Origin: Apostichopus japonicus
Lineage: Eukaryota; Echinodermata; Holothuroidea; Aspidochirotida; Stichopodidae
DNA: 64,000 nucleotides
Direction of reading: 5' to 3'
Assembly (NCBI RefSeq): GCF_037975245.1
Contig: NC_092577.1
Location: forward strand, 15,452,013 to 15,516,012
Shown: positions 52,401 to 63,840 of the stretch, one piece after another
How the letters are laid out: each line of letters begins with the position of its first letter
Position numbering within the stretch: position 1 is the stretch's first letter
Notes under the pieces: generated by a model
The model's input: the letters and a program-made list of their open reading frames with translations, nothing else
Database searches by the model: none
What the model was told of the DNA's origin: nothing
Program-made: the position numbers and the translations under genes

Positions 52401-52885
52401 CCTCATCACTAACCATTTTCGCCTAGTCAGGTGGCGATTAGGTGATGGGATTTGTCCCCGTGTGGGCTGTAAAGCCATCGAGACTATGCAACACCTTTTG
52501 CTGGAGTGTCCCTTTGTCCGGTTGGTGTGGGATTGGTTTCACGCCTTCGTTATTGGTGTTATTGGTTGCACACAGTGGGCCATTAGTAGTGATTTTGTTT
52601 TGTATGGTTTGTTGCCCCCTGTGTGCCCAACCTGGGTTAGGGATCTGCTGTTGTTGTTTGCCGCTGTCATCAGGAGACACATCTGGAACAAGCAGATGCC
52701 GCCTAGTCTTCGATGGGGACGTCTGGAGGGCAGAGGATGTTGTCCCCCTCGTGCAAAGTGACATCAGGTTGCGCATGGAGGCGGACCATGCACGGCTTCC
52801 CGACACTGCCTTCCGTAGACGCTGGCTCAAGCCTGTCGTCTACTATCGGGACGGCGTTCCCCGGTTGAAATTTGGAGTGAGTTAG
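49491..52885 (+). pseudogene. Tx1-like ORF2: endonuclease, reverse transcriptase, zf-RVT (frame-broken)
   Basis: Endonuclease: MTPDTLSLVTLNVNGMRGTP, LQVDVVLLREAH, VVCNVYAPNRPACRK, GGDFNCVPHSALDRR. Where an SDHD block is expected the text is SGRG (about 50151-50162). RT: AVAAMKKGKSPGPDGLPAEF, NRRPITLLNVDYKILAKALG, VSLDQEKAFDMVDHDF, GVRQGCPLSPLLYVLFSET, CVQYADDVTCIV (catalytic Asp pair intact). C-terminus: WLSLPGKVTVVNRFIVPLLW and a zf-RVT (RWRLGDGICPRVGCKAIETM then HLLLEC). At least six frame changes; two are at long G-runs (about 49660 and 49917) and could be slippage or assembly error. L1/Tx1 clade by motif style. Confidence 0.9.
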
Positions 52886-53142
52886 TTGGTAGGTGTGGGG
52901 GCTGTGTGGTCGTTACATAATATAGGTTGGTTGAATTTTTCTCTTTGTGGTTTGGGGTTGGCTTGTTTGTAGTGTTTTATTTGTTTTGCTTCTGTTGGCC
53001 TTTGGGTCCGTGCCCTTTTCGTGTCACGTTAAACGCTGCGTTAGTGAGAGATTGATGGGTTTCAGTTGTTGCTTTACAGACTGGGTTTGTTTTGGGTTTT
53101 GTTGACCTTTGGGCCGTGTCCGTTTCTTAGCACGTAAAAAGC
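49491..53142 (+). mobile_element. Tx1-like family 1, ORF2-bearing copy D
   Basis: Holds ORF2 from its ATG (49491) through endonuclease, RT and zf-RVT to the stop (52883-52885) and the complete 3' UTR to CACGTAAAAAGC (53131-53142). ORF1 and 5' UTR are absent; they are replaced by the rearranged duplication upstream. This is the only copy in the window showing the enzyme part that could have mobilised the ORF1-only copies. Confidence 0.88.
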
Positions 53143-54355
53143 AAACACATTCAGTCAGAGGAGGCTCTCTCTCCCTGGGAAGGTTACAGTTGTTAATTGT
53201 GTTATTGTTCCTCTCCTTTGGTATCCTGGTACGGTGATCGCCGCAGCGGATCATGCCCTGTGCGATTGGAGAGGATGAGTTTTGATTTCATTTGGGGAAA
53301 GCGCAAACCAAAACTTGTGAAAAGGACCTTTCTGTATAAGACCCCCTTGAGCGGTGGGCTTGGTTTGGTCCACCTACCACGTTAACTGCGCTTTCTCCTC
53401 TTAAAGGTGATTTTGTTGCTTTTGAGAATCCTTCGTTTCCCTTTGCGCCTTTTTTGTTAGGTTCTGGGGTTGGTTTCTTTTCGCCACCACTGGCACGGAT
53501 CCTTTTCCAATAACCGGCCAAAGGCGACACGCCCTTCTGGGGTGTATACTCATTGGTGACTCACTTCGTAGAATCAAAGAGGAGTGTGGGTCACATGTTC
53601 TGCTGAACGTGGCCCCCTCTGTGTTATACCCACCATTGTTTCGTTCAATGCTCGCGCTTGTGTGCCCGTCGGCTTGCCAAATCGCCATCTCTCCAGATGA
53701 ATGGCGGTCTGTGTGTTTTAAGTTACTAGATAGCCGTCTCCGGGACTTAGCGAGGAGGATTGCACATGGCGTCCTCATTACTTACTAACCATTTTCGCCT
53801 AGTCAGGTGGCGATTGGGATTTGTCCCCGTGTGGGTTGTAAAGCCATGGAGACTATGCAACACCTTTTGCTGGAGTGTCTTTTTGTCCGGTTGGTGTGGG
53901 AATGGTTTCACGCCATTAGTAGTGATTCTGTTTTGTATGGTTTAGGGTTTATGGGTTAGGGATCTGCTGTTGTTGTTTGCCGCTGTCGTAAAGCAGACAC
54001 ATCTGGAACAGCAGATGCCGCCTACTTTTCGATGGGGACGTCTGGAGGGCAGAGGTTTTCCCTCTCGTGCAAAGTGACATTAGGTTGCGCATGGAGGCGC
54101 ACCATGCACGGCTTCCCGCAACTGCATTTCGTAGACGCTGGCGCAAGCCTGACGTTTACTATCGGGACGGCGTTCCTCGGATGAAATTTGGAGTGAGTTA
54201 GTTGTTAGGTGTTGGGGTTGTGTGCTCGTTACATAATATGGGTTGGTTTTATTTTTTCTGTTTGTGGTTTGGGGTTGGCTTTTTGGGGCTTCTGTTGGCC
54301 TTTAGGTCCGTGTCCTTTCCGCGTCACGTTAAACGCTGCGTTAGTGAGAGATTGA
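53143..54355 (+). mobile_element. Tx1-like family 1, truncated copy E in tandem behind copy D
   Basis: Begins directly after the tail of copy D with AAACACATTCAGTCAGAGGA, equal to ORF2 sequence near 51782, and runs through the C-terminal ORF2 region (RLERMSFDFIWGKRKPKLVK, DWRLGF-like zf-RVT, many stops) to the 3' UTR, which is cut at about 54355 before the terminal tail. More decayed than copy D and lacking about 45 bp in the zf-RVT region. Confidence 0.85.
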
Positions 54356-54479
54356 GCACCTTGGAACCCAATGATGTTATATAGTGTAAGTATACTATGC
54401 CAAAGTTCTGTAGATCACATTGAGTGTAAGAAACCCAACTCAGAACATAGGTTGCCAAGGATATTTATATACAAGTTGG

Positions 54480-55215
54480 ATCGAAGTAATTATTATCAAA
54501 GTGTGCTTCGACTTGTAAGAAACATTAGACACTTACTAACCAAGGATGCATGCCATACTTTTGTTTTAGGACTAGTGATAATTCACTTAGATTATGCTAA
54601 CTCCCTCTATGCTAATCTACCAAATGTTGTTATAATGATGCTTCAGAGAATTCAAACATGGCTGCCAAACTTGTTCTGAAAAGAGGAAAGGGAGCTGCAT
54701 TGGCTTCCCATCAGACAAAGAATTCTGCACAAAATATGAACGCTGGTCTTTAAATGCGTTGTTGATAAATCTGCTCCTCAATATCTTATATCGAGATTCA
54801 CTTAAGCACCACAATCTAGTAGGTCTCTACGTTCAAATAATATTCTTTATATGCTGATCATTCCACGAACACAGAAGGTCATTCTTGCATCGAAAGCAAT
54901 AAGTGTATATGGCGCCGAGCAATGGAACTCAAAACATATTTATTTCCTGGCTATTCACTTACATACTAAATTTTTCAAATTTTCAATATTTGTATTCATT
55001 ATATTTCATATTTTGAATTTTCTTGTACATTTTATAACATTTTGCATTTGACATTTTTCTCTTTGTTTTACATAACAATTGTACATTTTTGTACATTCAT
55101 GTAGTATATTTTTATACGCCATTTGATAATGAATGGTTTATTCTTTCTTTGTATTTTATTGTAAAGCGCAACCGAAAACTTTGTTGGGGTTGCGCTATAT
55201 GAAATTCAATCAATC
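54480..55215 (+). mobile_element. L2/CR1-group LINE, C-terminus and 3' tail
   Basis: Reads RLVRNIRHLLTKDACHTFVL, GLVIIHLDYANSLYANLPNV, then frame-shifted ELHWLPIRQRIL and SAPQYLISRFT. The 3' end has a perfect 8-bp hairpin GCGCAACC/GGTTGCGC (55166-55195), TATATGAAATTC, and AATCAATCAA. This tail has the same design as the LINE ending at 7482, and is typical of L2/CR1-like elements recognised by a 3' stem-loop. Confidence 0.82.
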
Positions 55216-57120
55216 AAAATAATATTTGAGCCTCAGCAAATTCAAACCAAAGTTCAGGTCACATTGCGAGAGGGACGCCTACCCCAAACTGCTACAATGT
55301 TGGGAATGCCACTCTGAGCAACGGTCTGCAAAGGATATTTGGAAAAAAATAAAATATGTAAGCATATTTTTGGTACCTGTATCACACACAAAAGTTTGAT
55401 AACAATTGGTTTAGCAATTTGTATTTTGGTTAAAAAAAATGGGGAAAAAATGTATGACTGAAGGTCCATTGAGTATTTTGTACCTACTTTCTATCTGTTC
55501 AGCGTTACTGTCACAGATGCTAAACGTCTTGCAAAGTATGCAAAGAAATGCAAGGCTCAAATTAATCTGATGAAAGTACATAGCTCCGGCTGAAGAAATC
55601 CGCTACGATTATGGTGTACTCTCCCCCTTGGAAGACACATTTTTTGCATTGTTCAACACTTAGTGAGGTGAAACTCTGAAAATCCTTTTACATGATATCT
55701 AACGATAGAAATCGTGGATACCTGTAATACTTGGTGTGTGGATGCATCCCATTGAGTACAAGACACCTATTGTGTTTGGTGGGGGTGTGTATAGCCACGT
55801 ACAGAATACTGACCTGTGTTTATTATGCCATAATGTTATTGTATCAAAAATGGTGCTTTGGGCCATTTCTATTGTACAACTAGTTCTGGTTACTTGGGTC
55901 ATTATTGATGTCATTATTTAAAATGTGAACAATGTTGTTTGAACCAAAGGCCTGCTGCACCAACACTGATGTGATAATGCTTTTAAACGTGGAACACAAA
56001 GCAGATGGCAAAAGAGTTTCTCGGAATGTTTAATTTCTTTGAGCCAGCATATTCCGATACCTGCATGGTGCATATCATTAAGAAGATGTACATTTTATAT
56101 CAACAGTTTTTGTTATTTCTTTCAGGAGCAACATCATCAACTGGTAGAGCAGTGGATTGATGTTAATCACTGTTAATTATAGTATGCTAAAATTTGTACT
56201 TTTCAAAAGTACTTTCTGGGAGGTCTTAACTTTCAAAAAATTGTTTTTCACACATTCTACATAAACACATATTGTGAATAGGTGTATCAGGGAGGTATAA
56301 TAAACCAATTTTGACCAACAGTGATCATATCTGAATATCTGGCATATTTGTGGTCAGTACAGCATGCATTTAGAGCTTGGAATAGCTTGAACACGTACAC
56401 GTAATGCAGGATACCAAAGAAATGACGTAAACTTAAAAATATGCATGGTCAAAGAGAAACATTACCACTTTGAGTACTTGAAATAAGAATGTTACTATTT
56501 TAGAAAATAAGTCATACACAAGCAGATTTATTAAGTCACTTTTATTTTGGGGAAATTGTCTTGGTACACATATATTATGACTTTGTGATACTGTGACTAG
56601 CCAGCGTACAACAAGCACAATATTAAAGGATGCTTATATTTTTAAATGTCACTGCTAGTGCTGAAAATAGCTCTGTAGCCAATCATTTTCCAGAACATTA
56701 GCATGTTGCTAAAAAAATATTCTTCTCAAGTTCAATACAGCATTCAGGTTTTTCAGTGCCACAATCTACTCTTTGTCTCATTAATGTGACATTAACATCA
56801 TCATATACCACACGAACATCTATATCATTCAGTCTCACATCTTTATCTAATTCGATTATAAATCCAGGGCATTCCTAGTAAGTTTCGGGTACAGAACAGC
56901 GTAGTGTTATAATAATGGGCAGGAAATATTACAGCAGTGTATAAGAACATAACAATCCCTTTCATATCACATGTGTGAAATCCTTGTTTCTTGATTCTGA
57001 GGCGGTTAAACTTGCTGTTATTGATCTCGAGTGCAAGGAGGTGTGAAACACCGAGTCCGATGAGCACTAATGCAGGGTAGTGGGAGGTAGGGTGAAACTT
57101 TTTGGCTTCGGTGTTGCTGG
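55216..57120. other. Unassigned AT-rich stretch
   Basis: About 1.9 kb without a gene, RNA or repeat that I can support. Small ORFs (55254-55469, 55736-55921, 56433-56618, 56843-57067) have no domain features. Confidence 0.6.
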
Positions 57121-57955
57121 CACTACCGAACCATCACATTCTGAAAAACGAAACTAATGGCCAAGCGAGCCAAAAAAAGTACATGCGCCCACCGACCTGC
57201 AGAAACAAAACGCCCAACCACCCACTAAAAAAAAAAAAACACAAAAGGACGACCAGCGCGCAGCGAAACGAAACACCTCTTCCCAGCACACCACAGTCCC
57301 AAAAAAGGCAGCCCCAGATAAACGGCGAATATCGCATTCAACCTGAAGGCGAAAGTCAGACTTCACCGTTTCCAGGACTGCCTGCCAACTGGCAAATTTC
57401 CCCTAAAAACAACATCACATCTATTCCTCCAAACAAGTTTTTTTACAACAAAACAAACACAAATAATACGCTGCAACACAGCAACAGAACAAACCAATGT
57501 AACCAATATAAAACAAAGCCCTGTCCTACCGACCAGGAACGGTCTCTCGTTAAACGGTCGGTCCAGGTCTGAAACCACTCCCACAAGTTGAAAACAAAGG
57601 TGCAATGCCAAATAAACATGGGCAGTCACAGCCGGTCCTCGGGCACAGTCCATCATCCAATCGCTAGTGATACCTTTTCCATGCTAGATCACGGATCCTG
57701 CCACCATTCAGCCTTGAATGCACCGAACGCCATACTTCGGCAGGATGACGTCCCTGTAGAAAAATTCCATTCAAGGCCCCTATCCCGCAAAGAACTGTGA
57801 ACGAGGGCCGGCTGTGACAAGTCAACAGGGGGCAACTCAATAAGAGCGGAGCAAATGACACGCACCACTCTGCTTGGTGTGCTACTATGTGGTTCTCTGT
57901 TGCTAAACAGCGTCGGAACCCATCGACGCAAGGGTAACCCCGCCCCAAAAACGTA
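57121..57955 (-). mobile_element. Tx1-like family 2, decayed copy missing its 3' tip
   Basis: On the minus strand: GIFLQGRHPAEVWRSVHSRL, LNGGRIRDLAW, LDDGLCPRTGCD, then broken frames (VCSVAVLQRIICVCFVVKKL, KSDFRLQVECDIRRLSGAAF) and the 3' UTR to the block CACTACCGAACC. The terminal ~50 bp with the 3' hairpin is absent. The ORF 57102-57572 on the plus strand is an antisense shadow. Confidence 0.8.
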
Positions 57956-58120
57956 CAAAATATGAACCAGGCAACCCTGGGTCAGTTACCGCTACAAACA
58001 ACTGCTTAAATAACACACAAGTTAATTTACTTCCTAGATGAACCACCTCTAGTCCCCCCATCTCCAGTTTTTAGTACAATACCGCCCTCTTGACAAGCTC
58101 TGTACCACCCGACCAAATGA
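57956..58120. other. Short spacer
   Basis: No feature recognised. Confidence 0.5.
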
Positions 58121-58560
58121 ATGAAAAAATCGCTCTCTCCAACCGCACCAGGACGCGACGCGGAATTGGGTACACCGCGCCCGGGTACTATAAGAAGGCA
58201 GCACAAACTCTTGCGTCTTGAGTCTTGCGTCGGTGCTTCGGAGCTACTTAGCCAGCTAGGCGCGGCTTTTGGCGTGGGCTATGAGGTTGATGATCTGCTG
58301 TCAATGTTCAGGGACACATAACAAGGGGCAGGGAAGAAGCCTTCGGATTACCTGGCCCGGATGGAGGACCGTCTGCACCAGGCAATGTAATTTGGCTGAG
58401 ACTGTCCCAGGCTGCATTTTCAGCGAACCGGGCACATGTTGCGTAAGTTCTGGGGTGCAGAAACGGTTGTTGGATCGATTTGAGCAGTCGTCGGGAAACG
58501 CTGGAGGGAGTCTTGAAGGGTGCGTGCAATATGGCGCCCCAGCAGCATTAATAAGCTCTC
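58121..58560 (+). pseudogene. Gag-like fragment of an LTR retrotransposon (tentative)
   Basis: Frame reads ASELLSQLGAAFGVGYEVDD, LLSMFRDT, then a TAA, KKPSDYLARMEDRLHQAM, and three further stops (TAA, TGA, TGA). The sequence L..AFG....DLL..F....Q..G.K.SDYL.R.E..L is the usual pattern of a retrotransposon Gag capsid segment. No LTR or pol was found next to it, and GC content is higher than its surroundings. It could also be a Gag-derived host gene remnant. Confidence 0.4.
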
Positions 58561-58837
58561 AAGCTACACAAGAGAGTACTCTGAGTAAGGATCCTGGATC
58601 AAAAGTTATTTGACAGGAAGGAAACCATTTACTTCTTTCCAAACAATCTCTTGTGGTGTTCCCCAAGGTTCCATTCTTGGGCCACTATTCTTTATCATCT
58701 ACATGAACAACATAACCACAATTTAATCTAAATCTTCAATAGTGATGTTTGCAGACGACACCAGTATTTGTCTTCAAAGACACAGATGTACAACGCCTTT
58801 GGAGTACTGCTTGCAGTGAACTTGTGTACTTTCTAAG

Positions 58838-58998
58838 AAAAAGTCGTTCACGAAAGAACCTGGGCACTAACACCAAACTACCGAACGACTGATCCGCTCT
58901 CAACCCCAGTCCTCTTACATCGAGACTGTCACTGTGTCATCATCGCCGGGTATTCCCCTCGAAAGGGTTCATATACTACACATGATCTTAGCCAAAAG
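58838..58998 (-). ncRNA. U2 snRNA-headed repeat, copy 2
   Basis: Reverse complement reads CTTTTGGCTAAGATCATGTG then TAGTAT, the U2 5' domain lacking its first ~15 nt, followed by the same non-U2 body as copy 1 (CCCTTTCGAGGGGAAT, GAGAGCGGATCAGTCGTT, GTGCCCAGGTTCTTTC). It keeps the shared A-to-T difference (GATCATG). The central hairpin is CAGTCTC/GAGGACTG against CAGTCCC/GGGGACTG in copy 1, a paired change. It sits inside a LINE RT gene, so it moved or was copied there. Confidence 0.6.
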
Positions 58999-59280
58999 CA
59001 GCATTACCAGTATGTTGAAGACTATATGGACGAGAGTATAAATACAACTGTGTTAATACTGATTGGTTATCTTGAAATAAGCTTCGGCTTAATGTTATGA
59101 AAACAAACTATATGGTATTTAACATGCCTCATACTCAAAACCCCAACCTTAGTATTATCACCAATAACCACCCACTTGAAGCTGCTACCAGTGTTAATTT
59201 CGTGGTGTTCTTATTGACTCAAAGCTTAATTGGCATGAACATACTTATCACCTGTGTTCGCAAGTTGCTAAGGGTGTTTG

Positions 59281-59332
59281 AATAATCGGTTTATCCCCAT
59301 AATCGGTTTATCTCCATAATCGGTTTATCCTG
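59281..59332 (+). repeat. Three tandem 17-bp units
   Basis: AATCGGTTTATCCCCAT repeated three times with one to two changes, within the C-terminal part of the LINE fragment. Confidence 0.85.
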
Positions 59333-59704
59333 ATCTCTGCTACTGTAGTCTTGCTTGGTCGAGCACTAGTAACTCCGCTTTAAGAAAGTTATTTGTTCTC
59401 AAAAAACGAGCTATCAGACATCCCTTAACATGTTAAAATTAAATGACATAATCGAAGTTAATATTGTTACCTTCACCTATCGCTTGTAATTATTCGTTCA
59501 GAATTCCCTAGTTCACAATTATCACATACGTCAAAACAATGGTCTTCGTCTTCCTGGCAATCGAGCCATCAGCACCTGGAATTCCATTCCAGAGAGGATA
59601 ATGTACACTCCTTTCGCCACAACTCTTCTTTATCCCTTATAAATTTCTGCTAAGATTTGAAGTTAACATTTTGTACGCTGTAGTCATCCCTTTGTTATTT
59701 AAAT

Positions 59705-59850
59705 TTTTCCTCCCTAACATATATGTATATACATGATTGTTTTCGTGTTTGTGTAAGCAAGCATACATGTTTATATTAACACGGGTGTGTATATATATGC
59801 ATATATATATGTATGTATGTTTTGTGTCGGGTGGGTGGGTGGGTTGATGT
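59705..59850 (+). repeat. TA/TG-rich simple repeat and GGGT repeat
   Basis: TATATATATGCATATATATA, GTATGTATGT and GGGTGGGTGGGTGGGT (about 59829-59844). The minus ORFs over it are low-complexity. Confidence 0.85.
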
Positions 59851-60204
59851 TTTGTCACTCAGTTCTCTGTATTTATGTATTGAGAAGAAACAAATAGGGC
59901 ATTTGTGTGCTCTTTTTTCAATTTCCGTGCAACTGATCGAGGGAGGGGCTAAATTTATCACAGAATGATGAATTAGGAGTTCCTAATCACAAATTGCTTT
60001 ATCACCACGCATGGTTGTGGTTAGGCCAGAAGAAAATTCATGGAAAAGGGAGTTACATTGCCATACTTAAAACCCATATACCAGTTCCACTACTACTGTT
60101 TTACTGAAGTCAGAAAGTACACTAACACTGCAAGTTTCATGGGAGTTCACTATTTTTTTGTTATTTCAAACCTTGAATGAAACCATAAATGAATTACGAC
60201 TGCT

Positions 60205-60335
60205 AAAATACGTACCTAATTAACCAATTGGTTAATTAGATTAATTAGTTAAAGAACATTGTTAACTAGTTAATTATCTAAAAAGCATCAATTATTAAAA
60301 ATCGTACTCATTAATTAGCCAGTTAATTAAGGCCA
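60205..60335. repeat. Cluster of TTAATTA palindromes
   Basis: Contains a perfect 22-bp palindrome at 60217-60238 (left half TAATTAACCAA) and at least eight further TTAATT/TAATTA words. Non-coding. Confidence 0.75.
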
Positions 60336-61580
60336 TTTTAATCAGTTGAAAGGATTGGGTATATATGGTAGAGAACAAAAAGAAAGGTTTGTTTAATCAT
60401 TTCAGGAGATGAAAAACTGCTGCAACTGTTCACTAACAATAAAAAAAAATACACGTATAAGCAGGTTTTATTCATACAAAAACAAGTTATGGTAGATTTG
60501 CTCTTTTTTAACTGAGTTAAACAAGTTCACTTAGACACATAGTTGAGAGGCAAAAGGATTTTAACAATTGTTTTTTAGCCGCCTTCTGCCTAAGGTGTGA
60601 TTCATAGTGAAGATGGCTCACATAACACCATCCGTTTCTCAATTGCCTTGAAAGAATACTATACCCTTCCAAACCAACTTGTACTACAACTCAAACTATG
60701 AGCACTTTGTTCATTCAAAAGTAAAATACTTTACCAAGCCTGATGTCCAAAAGACAGATGCTTATCCACTCTATTCGAGGTGCAAGAAGATGAGTGATAA
60801 AACCTCCCCTGGACGACACGACCATTCCTAGTTAACTCCAAGCATTGCTAAAATAAGACTCCCTTTCATCAATTTCCCTGTAATAATGCTTACATCCTTC
60901 CAAATACAATATTCACTATTAAATAGCAAAAAAACTACCACACTCCCTGGTGAGGATTATCTGTGCAACCGATGTGAATACTCCGCATTCGACATCTGTA
61001 GTTGTTTACAACTTTCCGATTTCTGACCCTGTGTCGCTAATAGACTCGACCAACAGTTGATTGGTTCGGAAAAATGAATACACGTATCAGAATGGGCGGA
61101 GCTCGGACACAACTCTAATGCGTTGAATATAATCTAGTACTAATTGGAACAAATGTCAGAAAATTGTGAGACTCAAAATATATCAGAAAAAATCATATTC
61201 GTCATGTATTCCCCTACACAATACTCATTAAAGTGTAATAAATGATAAAAAAAATACGCAGCATTAGCTATATTTCTTATTTCGGACAAAAAGCCCTGGT
61301 CCACAATGTATCTCCCGCGAACACACACTTCTCGTAAATGTTGTTATGCTCGTGTCGTCGTACGTGCTAGCCATACTATACAGTTTCTACGATTGTTGAC
61401 TCCTGTCACTTGTAAGTTGTAAGTTGCATCGCAACTTAGTCGCCTGAACTACTTAGGCCCCTAGTACTGTGACATTTCCAACTGGGAATGTACAATATTG
61501 GGAAAATTGTAACTCATTGAAAAACATTTGTCGTCACTCGTGACATGGAATGGCTAAGGCTTGGCCTGACACTGTTACTG
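60336..61580. other. Upstream region of the ZAD-like gene
   Basis: No exon or repeat is supported. The last ~200 bp would include the promoter if the downstream gene is live, but no core element was recognised. Confidence 0.5.
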
Positions 61581-61587
61581 CTTAGGC

Positions 61588-62264
61588 TTGGCTTTATGCC
61601 ATGGCCTAGGTTACCGAACGCTAGGTTTCAAATCAAATTATATCAATTATCAAGTGGAATTACTACTGACCGTGCTGAGCATTTTGGCTTGCAATATGGC
61701 ATTTACAGGCACTCCACTGAAAACTGTACGTATACTAAGTAACTACTCCGGTACAGGCCAAAGTTCCACTTCTGGAAAGAACTGTTTTGTGTGTGGCAGA
61801 AATGTTGACATTCTAGGGAGAAACTGGAGCAGTATCTTTCAAAGTGGTATAACTGCCAAGCCAAAAAACTTTCATAGACTTGCCAAGATATTGAATATAC
61901 CACCCCTGCACAAGGAGAATGTTGGCTCCCATTACTGCATTTGTCGTGCATTTCTAAGCTTGAAAAAATTGAGAGAGGCCAGCAACTTTTGTCTGAATTC
62001 ACCAAACAATATGCCTCCCGATTTCAGAGGGTAAAGAGGGGGAGCGAAGACTCTCATGGGATAAGAGTTGTTAAGCAGAGGCTCACTAGTAAACCAACAG
62101 AGCAGCAATTAGGCACACGTACAGTTGTAAAAAGAAGTTCGATCCAAAGTGAAGGCGATCCATTCCATGTGGACCCAGTGCCGATCCCGACAGCCCAATG
62201 TACAGATGAAGAAGAGAGTCATAACAGTATTACCAGAGTAACAAAGTCATCATTACCAACATAG
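61588..62264 (+). pseudogene. ZAD-like zinc-finger protein, first exon, with a frame break
   Basis: After an uncertain start the frame reads KNCFVCGRNVDILGRNWSSI, GITAKPKNFHRLAKILNIPP and ENVGSHYCICRAF. A second frame then reads CISKLEKIERGQQLLSEFTK, SRFQRVKRGSEDSHGIRVV to VTKSSLPT and a stop at 62264. A Cys pair, ~50 residues and a second Cys pair, followed by a helix, resembles the treble-clef ZAD domain (protein-protein contact in arthropod zinc-finger proteins). The break at about 61943-61955 falls where GCATGCAT would be expected and GCAT is seen, a 4-bp loss that removes the last Cys. Similar proteins exist in several marine invertebrates; function unknown. Confidence 0.55.
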
Positions 62265-62880
62265 CATTAGCCTACTTCAACATTTAAAAGATTACTGATG
62301 AAGACATGCTGCTGGAAGAATTTGTGCCCAGCTGAGTTGTATATGTCATATAATTGAAACCGAGGATGAACTTTATGAATTTCATCGACAGAATTGTCAG
62401 TACTGGCCTAGGCTAGATTAGGCCTGGCTTTGTAATTGTCGAATAGTTCTAATCGTCCATTTGTCGATGCTGAGTAATTTTGCAACATTTGGAGTTTGAG
62501 GTGTACTATGATGTGCTATCAAATACTGTACTGTACATGTACCTTTGTTCACTAATCATGTTTTTCTCCTGAAGAAAAGCAAATAATTTACTGTTTGAAT
62601 AACCTTCACAGCATTGTTTGTTTGTTTGTGACTCTCCATCGTTCCATCATTGAAAATTATTTTGACGCAGGCATTGCTTTTCATTGAGCCAAAACTAGAG
62701 AGCAAGTTCTTCATATTTTACTATTTTACTGTATGCTCCAAACAGCTCAACAAGGTACTTGTATACATATAGGCTACAAAAAAATTCCGCCAATTGTGAG
62801 ACAGGCCCTGCAATGATGCACAAAATTATTGACGGTGACCATCCTGGACATCAGATAACCAAATTTAACACTGTATACTT
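62265..62880. other. Intron-like spacer
   Basis: No feature supported. The ORF starting at 62759 is not convincing before about 62880. Confidence 0.4.
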
Positions 62881-63326
62881 CAATCTCCTTCCCAGCTTTT
62901 CATCGAACATCCAAAGAGAAGACCAGAGAGCTTTCAGTTCAGTGATGGAAACATCAAAGATGCAGTAACAGCCTTGGCTGAGAAGAAACTCAAGAAAGCT
63001 GTTCAGCACCTGACATCAGAACCAGAAGTGAAGGAGGAGATCCTGACACATAAGTAAAACAGTGGACCAGGAATGTCGAATATTGTGCAGTAGTGCGAAC
63101 CCATCCTTACTGAGGAAATGTTCGCCCCTGGATATTGTGGGCCTCACACAAGAGAACATATTCGCTGAAGCAAAAGAGAAAGCCCCAACCGGGATGAGAC
63201 TTTTGGGAACAATAACCGCCAGCTTCACACATGAGCAGATTACTGAAAGCGAGAAACAAGTTCATGAATGCTCTGGCATACAGGAATGGTGTGCTGCTAC
63301 ATCAATGTGGACTCAGCAGTCGGGTA
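62880..63326 (+). pseudogene. ZAD-like gene, following exon, with a frame break
   Basis: One frame reads SDGNIKDAVTALAEKKLKKA, VQHLTSEPEVKEEILTHK and a stop at about 63055-63057. The next frame continues without a gap as TVDQECRILCSSANPSLLRK, CSPLDIVGLTQENIFAEAKE and APTGMRLLGTITASF, then SEKQVHECSGIQEWCAATSM, ending at a donor TCGG/GTAGGT (63326). A one-base shift near 63055 separates them. The order is as I remember from related invertebrate proteins, which supports a single gene. Its upstream splice site was not found. Confidence 0.5.
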
Positions 63327-63840
63327 GGTAGATTCTGATTTTATTCTACAGCGTACAGTAGGAAACCACTTCCAGCTCATCAATGTACCCTGACAGTATG
63401 ATCGTGGATGCACATCGATGCCAACCCATTGTTTTTTGTGGAATTATGCCTGACTGCTGACATATATGCAAGAAAACAGTAGTGAGTCTTGCCTAGAATA
63501 CTTTACGATTCATTACACACTTGTGAGACAGGTGCAGATACAGTACCACAGCCGTATACTGGTGGTGTACAGTGGTAGTGAGTGGTCCCACTACATTAAG
63601 AGGTCCCAAATTTAATCTCTCCGGAGGCACCTGGCTCGTCAAAACCTGTACTCCAGTTGTTGATGTCTTTGTATGTCATTTTGGTGTAGTAGGGGATTGT
63701 GTCTGTTGTTTTACATCAAAGACTTTACATCACATTGAGGTCACATCATTACAGGCACTGCCTGATCCCAGAAGACATTGCAGTACTAAGGTCTACAAAC
63801 TCCAGCGAGTCATTCATTAACAAAATAATTTATTGTTTAC
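63327..63840. other. Intron of the ZAD-like gene
   Basis: No exon or repeat found. The ORFs at 63572-63899 run through the intron. Confidence 0.45.

Larger units (their letters stand above)
58565..59690 (+). mobile_element. LINE fragment (RT, C-terminus) split by the U2-headed repeat
   Basis: [49 protein letters not shown] and, after a shift, RLWSTACSELVYF up to 58835. After the U2-like insertion it continues as NKLRLNVMKTNYMVFNMPHT, and later NNGLRLPGNRAISTWNSIPE near 59545-59600. The catalytic FADD is present but the gene has several breaks. Clade looks CR1/Jockey-like. Confidence 0.75.

Noticed and set aside
49506-54146. Many minus-strand ORFs over the Tx1-like ORF2 copies
   Set aside because: Antisense to coding blocks with clear RT motifs on the plus strand.
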